NCBI RefSeq assembly: GCF_020164955.1
Contig: NZ_JAIUHG010000030.1
Span: 18,069-82,068 of the forward strand
Direction of reading: 5' to 3'
DNA from: Mesorhizobium sp. CA8
Lineage (GTDB): Bacteria > Pseudomonadota > Alphaproteobacteria > Rhizobiales > Rhizobiaceae
Length of the DNA stretch: 64,000 nucleotides
Below the pieces are notes generated by a model, which made no database searches, was not told the origin of the DNA, and saw only the letters and a list, made by a program, of their open reading frames with translations. Position numbers and translations under genes: made by a program. This document shows positions 53,138 to 63,225 of this stretch, in pieces. Position 1 is the first letter of the stretch. Each line of letters begins with the position of its first letter.

Positions 53138-54808
53138 CTATTCGGCGGCCTCGCGGTAGCCTTCCTCGATCCCGCCTTTCTCGGAAGGTTGGTCCTCTCC
53201 ACTCAGGCCGTCGACCTCAGGCCCAACGTCGTCATCGGCCTCGGGGACGGTGCTCTTGGACAGCCACTCCGTCAGGCTTGCCGCATCGGGAGCGAACAGC
53301 GCAGCCGGGTGGACGAAGTGCGCTTCCTTGAAGTGCTCGACGAGCGCGGCCCGCGTGTCCTTTACGCGCGCCCGCGGCAGAACCGGCGTGTCGGCGCACG
53401 AGCCCTCGATCGCTGGACGCGACAGACAGGAAAGGAAGTCCTCGGTGCCCATATTGGCGAGGAAGCTGTCTGCCCCGATCGCGCCGCCTGCGACGAGCGC
53501 CACCACGCCCGACTTGCTCATGCCCTCGCGGCAGGAGAGCGCATCGATGAGGACGCCCCGGGCTGCGATGCGCAAAGTCTCGGCGTCGAATGCGAACTTG
53601 CCCTCGGCATCGAAGAGGGTGGCGGCGTGCCGAGGCATGCGGCGACCGACCCCATGATCGCCGCCGGCACCGGAATCGACGCGTACGTTCTGGCCAGCGA
53701 AGGCGAGCACGAGCAACGCCAACAGCGTGTCGTCCTCGATCGGCGCCCGCGACAGCGCCTGATGGAGAGCATCGGTGCGCAGGTCGCCGATCATCTCGAT
53801 ACCCTTACGGGTCACATCGGGACGCGACTTCGGCATGACGACCGCCTCGGCGGCTTCCGTCGCCTTGGCCTCCTTCTTGGCCTCCGGCAGGCGGAAGTGG
53901 ACCGTCTTCACCCTTCCCTCGCGGTCGAGATACATCGCGGCGTGATCCGACTTCTTCGGCGTGCCATAGACGCGTTCCGCCTTTGGCGGGAGCTTCACCT
54001 CGCCATAGGCGTTCGGTTCGGTGATGACGCCCTTCTTGGGCAGGTTCTGCGTCATCCACTCCTGCTGGGCGCCGAGGAAGGCGTCGACGTCGGTGGTGTA
54101 CCGGCTATCCTGGTCGGCCGGTGCGAACAGATCCTCCACCCAGGCGATGCCGTAGGCCTCACGCAGCTCGTCGCCAAAGCTTGCGTCGCGCGCGTACATG
54201 CGTCGCTTGGTGAGACCGTTGGCGATGCTCCACCACGACACCTGCGGATCGCCCTTGTTGGGCTTCTTGGCCTTCCAGACCTCCTTCTGCTCCTCGAGCG
54301 AAGCGGCCGCGATAGTGCGGAGCTGCTGCTCGTTCGGCATATCGCCCTTGGCCATTGCGTCGAGCATCGCCGGCAGCACATTGGCGAGCAGGCGCAGCTT
54401 CTTGATCTGGCGCACCGACTGCGCAAGGGCGATCGCAATGGACTCTTCGGTCCAGTTCAGCGCAACGAGACGCTCGATGGCACGCCAAAGATCGACCGGG
54501 TTGAGCTGCTCGTGCGTGATCGAGGTGGCCAGCGAGCGCATCGCGCCGCCGTCCTCGGCACGAGGCACCACCAGAACCGCGATCTCTTGGAGACCTGCAG
54601 CGACCGCCTGCTTCGCGCGGCGATGACCCTGATCGATGACGAAGCCATTGCCGCCATCGGCCTCAGCGAAGACGATCGGCGGCTCGACGACGCCGATCGC
54701 TTTGATCGTCGCCAGCAGCAGGGCGTCGGCCTGCGGGCTGGACTTGGAGCGGCGCGCCTTGTCAGGATTTTCCTTGAGCGAGCGCGGATCGACAAACTTC
54801 AGTTCCAT
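53138..54808 (-). CDS. ParB/RepB-like nuclease-fold protein of the element
   Basis: This 556-residue protein has an N-terminal ParB/Srx-type domain (MELKFVDPRSLKENPDKARR, then GNGFVIDQGHRRAKQAV with GHRR at 61-64) and a KorB/ParB-like HTH region (ESIAIALAQSVRQIKKLRLL). A long C-terminal half (~300 residues) is specific to the element family and of unknown fold. It is longer than chromosomal ParB and has no ParA partner nearby, so it may regulate or process DNA rather than segregate it. AAGGAG precedes ATG 54808 at nine bases. Confidence 0.85.
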   Translation of the reverse strand: MELKFVDPRSLKENPDKARRSKSSPQADALLLATIKAIGVVEPPIVFAEADGGNGFVIDQGHRRAKQAVAAGLQEIAVLVVPRAEDGGAMRSLATSITHEQLNPVDLWRAIERLVALNWTEESIAIALAQSVRQIKKLRLLANVLPAMLDAMAKGDMPNEQQLRTIAAASLEEQKEVWKAKKPNKGDPQVSWWSIANGLTKRRMYARDASFGDELREAYGIAWVEDLFAPADQDSRYTTDVDAFLGAQQEWMTQNLPKKGVITEPNAYGEVKLPPKAERVYGTPKKSDHAAMYLDREGRVKTVHFRLPEAKKEAKATEAAEAVVMPKSRPDVTRKGIEMIGDLRTDALHQALSRAPIEDDTLLALLVLAFAGQNVRVDSGAGGDHGVGRRMPRHAATLFDAEGKFAFDAETLRIAARGVLIDALSCREGMSKSGVVALVAGGAIGADSFLANMGTEDFLSCLSRPAIEGSCADTPVLPRARVKDTRAALVEHFKEAHFVHPAALFAPDAASLTEWLSKSTVPEADDDVGPEVDGLSGEDQPSEKGGIEEGYREAAE

Positions 54809-55120
54809 TGGAATGCTCCTTGAAGGTTACGGACAGGCCCGTCGCCGGTCCTTCCTCGTCTTCTTTCCGAAGACATCCCCCGGCCCGCGGAGCGGGCGGG
54901 ACGGGGCAATTGCGCTGGAGCATCCCTGCCCGGCTGGCCAAGCGGGGCTTCTTCAGCCCTGCGCAGGATGACGGGCCGGGATTGCGACCGGCGCGATTGA
55001 GCGTCAGCGTCGGCGGACCACCCGATCCGCGAGCGGTCTTCCTTGCTTTCTCGCTTCCCTGCTCGTTCGGGAAGGCCCCTCCACCGAGCCGGCGAAGGCC
55101 GCTCAGACATTAGGGGCAGG
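54809..55120. other. Leader of the parB-like gene
   Basis: No gene is seen between the methylase/helicase stop and the parB-like start. The minus-strand leader holds the shared motif (54936-54960) and a 6-bp GC-rich hairpin (54883-54897) nearer the gene. Confidence 0.45.
54936..54960 (-). promoter_or_regulatory. Shared leader motif, copy B
   Basis: The minus strand reads AGGGCT-GAAGA-AGCCCC followed by GCTTGGCC, matching copy A at 52770-52795 apart from a loop base and the outer stem base. It lies 128 bases upstream of the parB-like ATG. Confidence 0.5.
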
Positions 55121-58100
55121 TTACGCCGCCTGCACCTCAGCGGGGCGCACGCCGTCGATGTCCTGAGACAACGATCTTTCGATTTCGGAGAGCTGGCGGC
55201 GCTTGTCGGCCAACTCGCCCGAGAAGGCGAAGGTGCTGCCCTCGCGAGAGCGATAGGACGCGAGCCGCCGCTCGGCCTCCGCAAGCCGGTGGCATGCGCG
55301 CTCCTGTTCCTCCTCGAGATTGCCAAGGATATGTTCGAGCTTTGCGATCGCGCCGAGCGGCGTGGTGGTGACAGGCAACCCGACTTCCGTCGCCGCGCCG
55401 GTGCGCAGCAACGTGGTGACATAGCCATAGCTGTCCTGGCCAAAGCGCTCGCCGCGATATTCGAGTTCGAACCCGCCGATCGCGGCGATCGTGCGGGTAC
55501 CGGCATGCTGGAGTTGCACCAAGCTCAGGATATCGGTCATCAGGGCGCGGCCGGCGAGCTTGCGCTCGACGTATGTCGCGTTGTCCACGCTCATGCGGAA
55601 AGCCTCGCCCGTCGTCGGAACCAGCCGCGCGAGGTCCTGGCCGATCTCGCCGAAGCGACGTGTCGAGTGTTCGATGTCGCGCTCGGCGTCGCGAATCTGC
55701 CGGCGAATGGCGAACTGATCGTCCTGATGCGCGGACCGGAGCCGCTCGAGCCGGGCGATGTCCGCCTCGAGGCCGGCCTTCTGCATCAGGCGCGGGTCGC
55801 CCGAGGCAATCGCCTTGGCCATGGCGAACTGGTTGGCCTGCCCTTCGCCGAGGTCTTCGAGCCGGCGCACCGAGGTATCGCCCGAGAGTGCAGCTGCGAT
55901 GAAGCGAGCCTTGCGCTCGTTGTTCTGCCACATCTGGGCGTCCATCGAGCCCTCGGTGGCATAGGCAAAGATGTCGACGATGTCGTGCTGATTGCCCTGC
56001 CGCAAAATGCGTCCCTCACGCTGCTCGATCTGCGAGGGGAGCCACGGCACGTCGAGATGATGCAGCGCCTTGAGCCGGAGCTGGGCATTGACGCCGGTGC
56101 CCATCGTGTCAGACGAACCGATGAGAAAGCGGACTTTGCCCGCGCGGACATCGCCGAACAGCCGCTGCTTGGCCTCCGACTTCTTGAAATCCTGCATGAA
56201 GGCGATTTCGGCCGCCGGCACGCCCATGCGCACCAGCTCGTCGCGAATCCAACGATAGGCCGAGAAGCCACGCGTCCGCTCGACATTGAGTGTGCCGAGA
56301 TCGGAAAAGATCATCTGCGCCGCGCCGGTCAGTTCGAACGGCGTGCCGTCCGGCCGGACATAGGCTGCATCTGCGGTGTCGCGCCAGATGCGGTAGGCAT
56401 TGGCGACCAGATCGTTGAGCTTGTTACCCGGCTCATTGTCATGTTCCGGATCAACGAGGCGGAGGTCGATCGCTGCATGGCGGCCATCCGTGATGACCGA
56501 GAGCAGGATATCGTCGCCGGGCTTGGGTGGCGCTTCGCGCTGTTCGATCGCCTTGACACGGGCGTCGAGGACAGCCTGGTAGCGTTTGAACGCGATAGAT
56601 GGTTTGGAGGTCCTGATCTGCCGCGTGCCGGTCGAGAGCGCTGGCACCTTGACGTAGTCGCGCAGATCCTCGGGCGTGACCACGTCCGCGAAGCTGCGGA
56701 ACATGGCGATCAGCTCAGGGACATTGACGAAGGTGGCGAAGCGGGTGACCGGCTTGTATTTGCCGTTGGGCTGCAGCTCGAGCTCCGTAGTGACGTCGCC
56801 GAAGGTCGAAGCCCAGGCATCGAACTCGTGGAGGCCACGTTCGGACAAGGCGGCGTAGCCGAGGTAGCGCTGCACCGAGAACATCTCGCCCAAAGTATTG
56901 GTGATCGGCGTGCCGGAGGCGAGGACGAGCGCCCGGCCCGGATTCGTGGTCTCGATGAAGCGGGATTTTACATAGAGATCCCAGGCGCGCTGCGAGCCGT
57001 TCGGATCGATCCCCTTCAGGCTTGACATGTTCGTCGCGAAGCTGAGCTTCCTGAACTCCTGCGCCTCGTCGACGATGATCTGGTCGACGCCGATCTCGGA
57101 GATGGTGAGCAGGTCGTCCTTGCGGGTGGCGAGCGATTCCAGACGTTCCTTGAGGCCTTCCTTCAGCCGCTCGAGGCGCTTGCGCGACACGCGATCGCTG
57201 CTTTCCACCTTCGTGAGCAGGACCTCATATAGCGCGAGCTCGTCCTGAATCATCTGCTGTTCGAACGAGGACCCAACGCCGATGAAGCGGAAGGCCGAAT
57301 GCGTGATGATGATGGCGTCCCAGTTCGCCATGGCTGCGCGGCTGAGGAAGCGGCGCCGCTTGTCCTTGGTGAAATTCGTCTCGTCGGCGACGAGGATGCG
57401 GGCCGTCGGATAGAGCGCCAGGAACTCGCGCGCGGCCTGCGCCAGGCAATGTCCTGGGACGACCATCATGGCCTTGGCGATAAGTCCGAGCCGCTTCTGC
57501 TCCATGACGGCGGCAGCCATGGTCATGGTCTTGCCGGCGCCGACGGCATGCGCGAGATAGGTCGAACCGGCCGATATGATGCGCCAGATACCGCGCTTCT
57601 GGTGTCCATAAAGAGAAACGGCGCCTGAGGCGCCCGCAAGTTGCAGATGGTCTCCGTTGAATCTTCGCGGGGCGATGTTGTTGAAGCGGTCGTTGTAAAC
57701 CCGCGCCAGCCGGTCGGTGCGGTCGGGATCGGACCAGATCCAGGTCTGGAAGGCCGTTTTGATCTTGGTGAGCTTCTCCTTGGCCGCCTCGGTGTCGACG
57801 ACATTGAGCACGCGCCGTTCGCTGTCGCCGTCCTTCACGGTGTCGAAAATCTGCGGCATGCGGCTGTTGAGCGCGTCGCAGACGAGCTCACCGGCATGCC
57901 GGCGCTCGGTGCCCCATTCGGAGGTGCCGGACGCCATGTAGCCGAGCTGGCGTGCGTCGACGGTCCACGACGCCAGTTCTGGCATATGATGGATGCGGAT
58001 CTCGGCGCCCATCCTCTGCTTGACGAAGGCGATCACATCGGCGGCCGGTATCCAGGGAGCGCCGAGACGCGCGGTAATGTCGGATGGGCCGAGATCTGCG

Positions 58101-60229
58101 GGCTGGACAGCAACGAGGGCGCGGACGTTGCGATCGAAGGCGGGATCGAGAGCCGCGGCGGCTTCAGCGGCCTTGAGCTTGTCGCGGACCTGGCCGGAGA
58201 GGTAGTCGTCGGCGGTCCGCCAGGCGCCGCTCTCCGGATTGCGGTAGATGGCGTCGCCCAGATCGGCGATGACCAGGTCGGGATCGACATGCGACAGCTC
58301 GGCGATGTGATCGATGTCGACATGGCCGCGCTCGTTCAGCACGACCGCGAGAGCGTCTGCAGGCGAATTGATGATCGGGGCCGCGGGCGGTGCGATCACC
58401 CGCTCGGTGAAGATCGGACCAGGCCGCGCCGTGTCCGTCTCGAGGTCGTAGTCCTCGATCGAGGCCACGAGCCAGCAATCAGGATCGTCGAGGAACGGGG
58501 CGAGGTTCGGGCGGCGATGCGTTTCGCGCACCCCGCCGGTCTCCAGGTCCTCGCTGGTCGACACGACGGTGGTGTTGATGGGACCGAAGTTACGGACGAA
58601 GTTTGACCAGGCGATGCGAAGCTTGACCTGCGCCGCCTTCCACGGCCGATCCAGCTCCTGCGCCTTGAGAACCTCGCGCACCGCGTCGCGGATCGGGATC
58701 AGCTTGCGGATGATGCGGGCGTGCTTGTCGGGCACCCCATCGCTCGATCGCCCCTTGCGAAGGGTGAGGGGCACTGGCGCGCCGTCGACCATCTGCATCA
58801 GCGCCGTGTTCGAGGCGACGAAGAAGCTGCCCTCGCGGATTGAGGGGCCTTCGGGGAGGTCTTCACCGAAGTGCCCGGTGTGCCCGCCTTTGAGATCGAT
58901 CCTCTCGGGCTCGCCGTCATAGATGGCTTGCGGAAGAAGGGGGATCGCATCCGACAGCGCCTCTACAAGATCGATGCCCGGACACGGGAGGCAGGTATAC
59001 GCCTCGCCGAACGGTCCCGACGTCCTCGCGTGCGTGCCAAGCACGAAATCCGGTCGCCGGGCGAGCCAGCGGTTGATGCGGATCGCAGCATTGTCGCCCT
59101 CGGCGGGACGGACCTCGTCGGTATCGAGCCACGAGGGATCGCCTTCGGCCTCGCCGTGCCCTCGTTTGCGGAAGAAGAGGAGGTCCACCACCACATCGGT
59201 GCCGGCGTCGGCCCGGAAACTGCCCTCGGGAAGGCGGATGGCGGCGACCAGATCGGCGGTCTTGCCGATGTGCTCGCGCACCGAACGATCCATCTTGTCC
59301 ATGGTGCCCGAGCTGGTGACGAACGCCGCGAGACCGCCGGGCTTCAACAGGTTGATCGAGCGGGCGATGAAGTAATCATGCAGGCGCAGCCCCATCGAAC
59401 GATAGGCGCGATCCGAGCGGACGATACGGTCCGAGAAGGGTGGGTTGCCGATGGCAAGATCGAAGTCAGCCGGCAAGTCGGTGCGGGCGAAGTCGGCGTT
59501 GAGAATGCGTGCCCGAGGCTGAAGTAGCCTGGCAATTAGCGCGGTCACCGGATCGAGCTCGACGCCGGTGACGTATACCTGGTCGCGCAGCTCTGCCGGC
59601 ATCAGGGCCACAAACAATCCCGTGCCGATACCGGGCTCGAGCACCCTGCCCCCACGCCAGCCGAGACGCACCAGGCCTGCCCACATCGCGCGGACGATGA
59701 ACTCTGGCGTGAAGTGCGCATACTGCGTGCAGCGCGCGAGCGAGGCGTACTCGGTGCTCGAAACCATGTCCTCGAGCTCGGCGCCCATTGCGTCCCAGCC
59801 GGCGCGGAAATCATCGTCCCCGGGACGGCGAAACAGCGCATTGGCGAGCTCGGACGCACCAAAGCCGGTGAAGCGGATCAGCCTCGCCTGTTCTTCGGGC
59901 GTCGCCGGCCGATCGGCGCTCTCGATTTCGGAGGCGAGCCGTATCGCATCGAGATTATCGCGGGCTCGCTGCTTCCAGCCACGGCCAAGACCGCGATCGG
60001 TCTCGAGGACGAAGCCGTTGCCATCCGGCCCGGCCTCGGCCGCGCAGCGCGGCGAGTGGCCTGGCGGTGATGCCGGCTGTGACTCCGGCACGGCGGGCGT
60101 CGCAGTCTCTTCAGGCTCGGGGTTGCCAGCGCCGAAGTCGTTGCCGAAGGCGGTGACCCCGAAACCGAGGCCGGACGAGAGCGTGGTGGTGTTGAACAGG
60201 TGGGGCGTGAATGGATCGTCGTTGGGCAT
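55121..60229 (-). CDS. Giant DNA methylase/SNF2-type helicase (DarB-like)
   Basis: This 1702-residue protein joins an N6-adenine-type methyltransferase to a superfamily-2 helicase. The SAM motif LEPGIGTG is at residues 197-204 and the catalytic NPPF at 262-265. The helicase part has LYGHQKRGIWRII, Walker A AHAVGAGKTMTM near 890-900, IIVDEAQEFRKL near 1050, TPITNTLGEMF, and motif VI QIEQREGRILRQGNQ near 1400. A coiled C-terminal ~250 residues follows. Such proteins occur in ICEs and phages; P1 DarB of similar build protects DNA from restriction. Antirestriction on entry is the likely role, by analogy. Confidence 0.9.
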   Translation of the reverse strand: MPNDDPFTPHLFNTTTLSSGLGFGVTAFGNDFGAGNPEPEETATPAVPESQPASPPGHSPRCAAEAGPDGNGFVLETDRGLGRGWKQRARDNLDAIRLASEIESADRPATPEEQARLIRFTGFGASELANALFRRPGDDDFRAGWDAMGAELEDMVSSTEYASLARCTQYAHFTPEFIVRAMWAGLVRLGWRGGRVLEPGIGTGLFVALMPAELRDQVYVTGVELDPVTALIARLLQPRARILNADFARTDLPADFDLAIGNPPFSDRIVRSDRAYRSMGLRLHDYFIARSINLLKPGGLAAFVTSSGTMDKMDRSVREHIGKTADLVAAIRLPEGSFRADAGTDVVVDLLFFRKRGHGEAEGDPSWLDTDEVRPAEGDNAAIRINRWLARRPDFVLGTHARTSGPFGEAYTCLPCPGIDLVEALSDAIPLLPQAIYDGEPERIDLKGGHTGHFGEDLPEGPSIREGSFFVASNTALMQMVDGAPVPLTLRKGRSSDGVPDKHARIIRKLIPIRDAVREVLKAQELDRPWKAAQVKLRIAWSNFVRNFGPINTTVVSTSEDLETGGVRETHRRPNLAPFLDDPDCWLVASIEDYDLETDTARPGPIFTERVIAPPAAPIINSPADALAVVLNERGHVDIDHIAELSHVDPDLVIADLGDAIYRNPESGAWRTADDYLSGQVRDKLKAAEAAAALDPAFDRNVRALVAVQPADLGPSDITARLGAPWIPAADVIAFVKQRMGAEIRIHHMPELASWTVDARQLGYMASGTSEWGTERRHAGELVCDALNSRMPQIFDTVKDGDSERRVLNVVDTEAAKEKLTKIKTAFQTWIWSDPDRTDRLARVYNDRFNNIAPRRFNGDHLQLAGASGAVSLYGHQKRGIWRIISAGSTYLAHAVGAGKTMTMAAAVMEQKRLGLIAKAMMVVPGHCLAQAAREFLALYPTARILVADETNFTKDKRRRFLSRAAMANWDAIIITHSAFRFIGVGSSFEQQMIQDELALYEVLLTKVESSDRVSRKRLERLKEGLKERLESLATRKDDLLTISEIGVDQIIVDEAQEFRKLSFATNMSSLKGIDPNGSQRAWDLYVKSRFIETTNPGRALVLASGTPITNTLGEMFSVQRYLGYAALSERGLHEFDAWASTFGDVTTELELQPNGKYKPVTRFATFVNVPELIAMFRSFADVVTPEDLRDYVKVPALSTGTRQIRTSKPSIAFKRYQAVLDARVKAIEQREAPPKPGDDILLSVITDGRHAAIDLRLVDPEHDNEPGNKLNDLVANAYRIWRDTADAAYVRPDGTPFELTGAAQMIFSDLGTLNVERTRGFSAYRWIRDELVRMGVPAAEIAFMQDFKKSEAKQRLFGDVRAGKVRFLIGSSDTMGTGVNAQLRLKALHHLDVPWLPSQIEQREGRILRQGNQHDIVDIFAYATEGSMDAQMWQNNERKARFIAAALSGDTSVRRLEDLGEGQANQFAMAKAIASGDPRLMQKAGLEADIARLERLRSAHQDDQFAIRRQIRDAERDIEHSTRRFGEIGQDLARLVPTTGEAFRMSVDNATYVERKLAGRALMTDILSLVQLQHAGTRTIAAIGGFELEYRGERFGQDSYGYVTTLLRTGAATEVGLPVTTTPLGAIAKLEHILGNLEEEQERACHRLAEAERRLASYRSREGSTFAFSGELADKRRQLSEIERSLSQDIDGVRPAEVQAA

Positions 60230-60312
60230 CTGGAGAAATCCTCGTCGTGAAGGCGCGCGCGAGCCCCCGGCCGAGCGGATCGGCCAGGCGATCGACGTCG
60301 CGGGTTGGGAAG

Positions 60313-60711
60313 TCAGCGGGTGATCAGCGAGAGCGTGATTTCGGTCTCGCTGAGTTCGACGTTGAGGTGAGTAGCCCGCACGTTGCGGTCGAACAGCGGA
60401 AGCAGACGCTCGGCCTCGATGAGCTCGATGCCGTCATCGGCACCGAAGTGGCGGCGCTTGTAGTCCCACCAGTCAATGTCACCCCTGGGGTGGCATTGCT
60501 CGGAATAGATGACGAGCGCGCGTGCCCCTTCGGCGAGCCTGCCGTTGGACATGATGTAGACGCCCTCGTCGCCGACCAGCCACAGGCCCGGCCTCTCGAC
60601 CTCGCCGGGGCGGGTGCCATAATAGGGATTGCGGAAGCCGCCATTGGCCGCCGAATCCTCGATTCCGCGCTCTATGATCTTGCGCACCGCTACGATCGGG
60701 AAGGTAAACAT
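60313..60711 (-). CDS. DUF3085 domain-containing protein
   Basis: This 132-residue protein has the DUF3085 pattern: GLWLVGDEGVYIMSNGRL in the middle and ARALVIYSEQCHPRGDIDWW after it. GGGGAG sits just before ATG 60711; the preceding gene ends twelve bases upstream. The family is confined mostly to proteobacterial conjugative elements and has no known function. Confidence 0.8.
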   Translation of the reverse strand: MFTFPIVAVRKIIERGIEDSAANGGFRNPYYGTRPGEVERPGLWLVGDEGVYIMSNGRLAEGARALVIYSEQCHPRGDIDWWDYKRRHFGADDGIELIEAERLLPLFDRNVRATHLNVELSETEITLSLITR

Positions 60712-60722
60712 CGCCGCTCCCC

Positions 60723-61322
60723 TCACGCCGCTGCGCGGACGGGAAGGTGCCTGAGATGCACCGGCAGCTTGGCCGCGATCTCGTCATCGGTCAGGTCATC
60801 GAGCAACTTCTGCTCGGGCGTCCCCAGGACGTAGACGAGGATGGTGCGTTTGCCGAGATGCTTGGCTCCGAAGCGCTCCCCGGCGTAGCCGCGGTACTCG
60901 TCATGGGTCGCGCTCCAGACATGCTCGAGGCGCTCCGCACGCGTCATCGCCTTCACTGGCCAGGATTCGCGTTCGACGATGGCGTCGCGCATCTCGACCG
61001 GCGAGCGGGGCCGCACGAGGTCGCAATAGGCATGGAAGTAGCGCGTCTTGCCGTTGATGCGCAGTGTGTAGAAGACGCTGGTCAGGCTCTCGGTGAGGAA
61101 CTCGCGCAGGGCGAACATCTCACCGCAGATCCAGAGCGGCGGCAGCAGGTCGAGCATGTAATCGTGCTCGGCTCGCGCGATCTCGAACCACTCGCCGGCG
61201 AACAGGCCGCTGTCCTCATTCTCCCAGCGATTGGGCCGCTGGGCGTGGCGATCGAAGAGGCGGAACATCTGCCGGCGGTCGGCGACGCCGAAGTAGATCT
61301 TGCGGATGGCGGATTGGGTCAT
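60723..61322 (-). CDS. DUF1419 domain-containing protein
   Basis: This 199-residue protein matches DUF1419 (RKIYFGVADRRQMFRLFDRH, LDLLPPLWICGEMFALREFL, FHAYCDLVRPRSP). The C-terminus LLDDLTDDEIAAKLPVHLRH is typical. AGGAGCC lies six bases before ATG 61322. It lies between the Toprim gene and DUF3085, the order usual for rhizobial ICE/plasmid modules. The function is unknown. Confidence 0.8.
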   Translation of the reverse strand: MTQSAIRKIYFGVADRRQMFRLFDRHAQRPNRWENEDSGLFAGEWFEIARAEHDYMLDLLPPLWICGEMFALREFLTESLTSVFYTLRINGKTRYFHAYCDLVRPRSPVEMRDAIVERESWPVKAMTRAERLEHVWSATHDEYRGYAGERFGAKHLGKRTILVYVLGTPEQKLLDDLTDDEIAAKLPVHLRHLPVRAAA

Positions 61323-61365
61323 GGGAGGCTCCTGGCCTTGTGCGGGCCGGAGCGCGGTTCATCCC

Positions 61366-62412
61366 CTATGGATCACCATCTTCTTCGGCCCTTCTGGACC
61401 CCTCTCCCGCCGCCGCCTCTCCGCCCGGGCGGGTCAAGGGCCGGCGTGAGCCGGGCGAAGCTTCACCCTTGAGGCGACCGGCGGGCATGCGGCAGCTCCC
61501 TCCTTCCTCCTCTCCTGCTTCCGCTGTCATTCTCAGATCGGCGTTCCAGTCGTCCGCTAAAGGCCGAAGGCGATCGCCGCCGCACCCAGCTTCCTCCCCC
61601 AGGCTGAGCAGGCGGTCGGCATAGATGTCGCCCTGTTTGTTGTTGTCGGTAGCCGCGACGAGCTCAATACCCGGCTTGGCGGCAAGCTCGCGGAGCGCCG
61701 CATCGGCTGCCGGCGACCAGCCTCCACCGGTGCTGAGATAGGAGGTGTCGGCGCGAAAGCCCTCAAGCGCGGCAAGGCTCATGGCGTCGATCGCGGCTTC
61801 GGTCACGCAAAGGCGCAGCGCATCAGGACTGCCCAGCCGGAACAGCACCTTGGCGCCGGCGGTGGCAAAGCCGCGCCAGACCGGTCCGCGTTCTTCCCAG
61901 CCGGTAACGGTGCCGTTGGTGTCGGTATGGGCAGCCCACATCGAGCCGTGCGGGCCTTCGCGCAGAACGCCGGCGCCGATTGCGGCACGGACGATGCGGT
62001 CGGGAAGATGGCGCGTCTCGGTGAGATAGCGCCAGGTCGCCGATCCGCGCCATGGCCTGCGCCGTGCGTGCCAGCGCTCCGGTATCGACAGGTCAGGCTC
62101 GCGCTCGCGGCACACCCGCTGCCAGACCGGCTCGCACGGCACGAACCCGACGAGGCTGGCGACCTCGTTCCTGGCTTCGACGAAGGGCACCTTCTCAAGA
62201 TGTTCGACCAGCCGAAAGACATCGCCTTTGCCGTCGCCGAGCGGGTCGAACCAGCCCTTGCCGTCATGGATTACGATGATGATCGACGCCTCACGGCGAT
62301 ATTTCATCGCCCTGCGCGTGCTCTCCTTGGTGTCGAGGGCGAACCCCGCGCGCTCCAGCACCGCAGCGCAGGGCACCTTGTCCTTCAGCCCTTCAAGTTC
62401 TGCTTTTTCCAT
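61366..62412 (-). CDS. DUF3991/Toprim domain protein (primase-like)
   Basis: This 348-residue protein has an N-terminal DUF3991 zinc-less primase-like region (GLKDKVPCAAVLERAGFALD, IIVIHDGKGWFDPLGDGKGD) and a Toprim domain with the acidic Glu in LCVTEAAIDAMSLAALEG and the Asp pair in LVAATDNNKQGD. Such proteins are encoded at the start of relaxase-less ICE modules and may prime element replication after transfer. The last ~45 residues are Gly/Arg-rich and low-complexity. ATG 62412 is used; an upstream start would add unlikely sequence. It is the first gene of the leftward module. Confidence 0.88.
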   Translation of the reverse strand: MEKAELEGLKDKVPCAAVLERAGFALDTKESTRRAMKYRREASIIIVIHDGKGWFDPLGDGKGDVFRLVEHLEKVPFVEARNEVASLVGFVPCEPVWQRVCREREPDLSIPERWHARRRPWRGSATWRYLTETRHLPDRIVRAAIGAGVLREGPHGSMWAAHTDTNGTVTGWEERGPVWRGFATAGAKVLFRLGSPDALRLCVTEAAIDAMSLAALEGFRADTSYLSTGGGWSPAADAALRELAAKPGIELVAATDNNKQGDIYADRLLSLGEEAGCGGDRLRPLADDWNADLRMTAEAGEEEGGSCRMPAGRLKGEASPGSRRPLTRPGGEAAAGEGSRRAEEDGDP

Positions 62413-63225
62413 TTTGCCCGCGCACCTTTGCAGCGCCTCCCTTCTGTTCGGTTCTCGCCCAAAGATTTGGGCAGGAACAGGAGGCCGCGAAGAGCAAGGG
62501 CGGGCAAGGGCGCGGTATGCAACGCCATGATAGCGGCGGGTTGCGCCGCGGCGCAGCTTCCCTTGCCGGACTTGGCGCGCAAGCGGCACGGTGCGCCGCC
62601 GTCAGTCTCGGTGACGCTTCCGCCTCCGCGGCCACTGCATCCACCGCGTCGATGTCCATTTCCACAAACGGAGCGATTCGGACAGCGTGGCGTTGAGCGC
62701 GAACGCCTGTCCGAAACTCGTAGCATTCTTCGGACTTCCACGCCGAGATACGTCGCGCCGTCCATGAAAGAGTCTGTCTCAAGGGACAGGCAGGCTCCTG
62801 TTCGGCCGCAGCTGAGCGCGGTTCGCTTCGATGAGTACGCCTGAAATGATTGGCGATTCACCTGATCTCAGTCAGGCCGCGGCAGTTTGGTTCGTTACCA
62901 CAGCTTGCCGGAGATCAGCCTGACGAACGTTCCCCGGCCAAGCCACATGGCAGATGACGCCTTGGCAGTGAAAGTACGACAAAGACGCTAAATCCGAAGT
63001 TCGTATCGCATGCACATCAATAAGTTGCAATCGATGACCCGAAAAACCAAAAGTTGACATAAGTGGCAAGGCAGCATAGGAACTGGTCGTCGATATTGCT
63101 GGCTGAGCTTTGGTTATCGCGCGCTTGGCAACGCGCCCTGAACGAACTTTCTTTCAAAATCGTCATCATCAATCGGCAGCGCGTTCGCGTTGCCTTGGCT
63201 CAATATTGCTATGAAAGGGTTCATC
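62413..63225. other. Interval between the element module and the cold-shock gene
   Basis: No intact gene is seen. Minus-strand 62600-62780 has a weakly protein-like stretch (YEFRTGVRAQRHAVRIAPF) without a start or family. The last ~200 bases are AT-richer and should hold the promoter and long untranslated leader expected for a cold-shock gene. Confidence 0.4.

Noticed and set aside
53189..54823. 544-residue plus-strand frame opposite the parB-like gene
   Set aside because: Antisense shadow without motifs; the ParB-type GHRR box and ribosome-binding site support the minus strand.
55043..57025. 660-residue plus-strand frame opposite the methylase/helicase
   Set aside because: It is a mirror frame of strongly biased codons; the minus-strand protein has catalytic motifs throughout.
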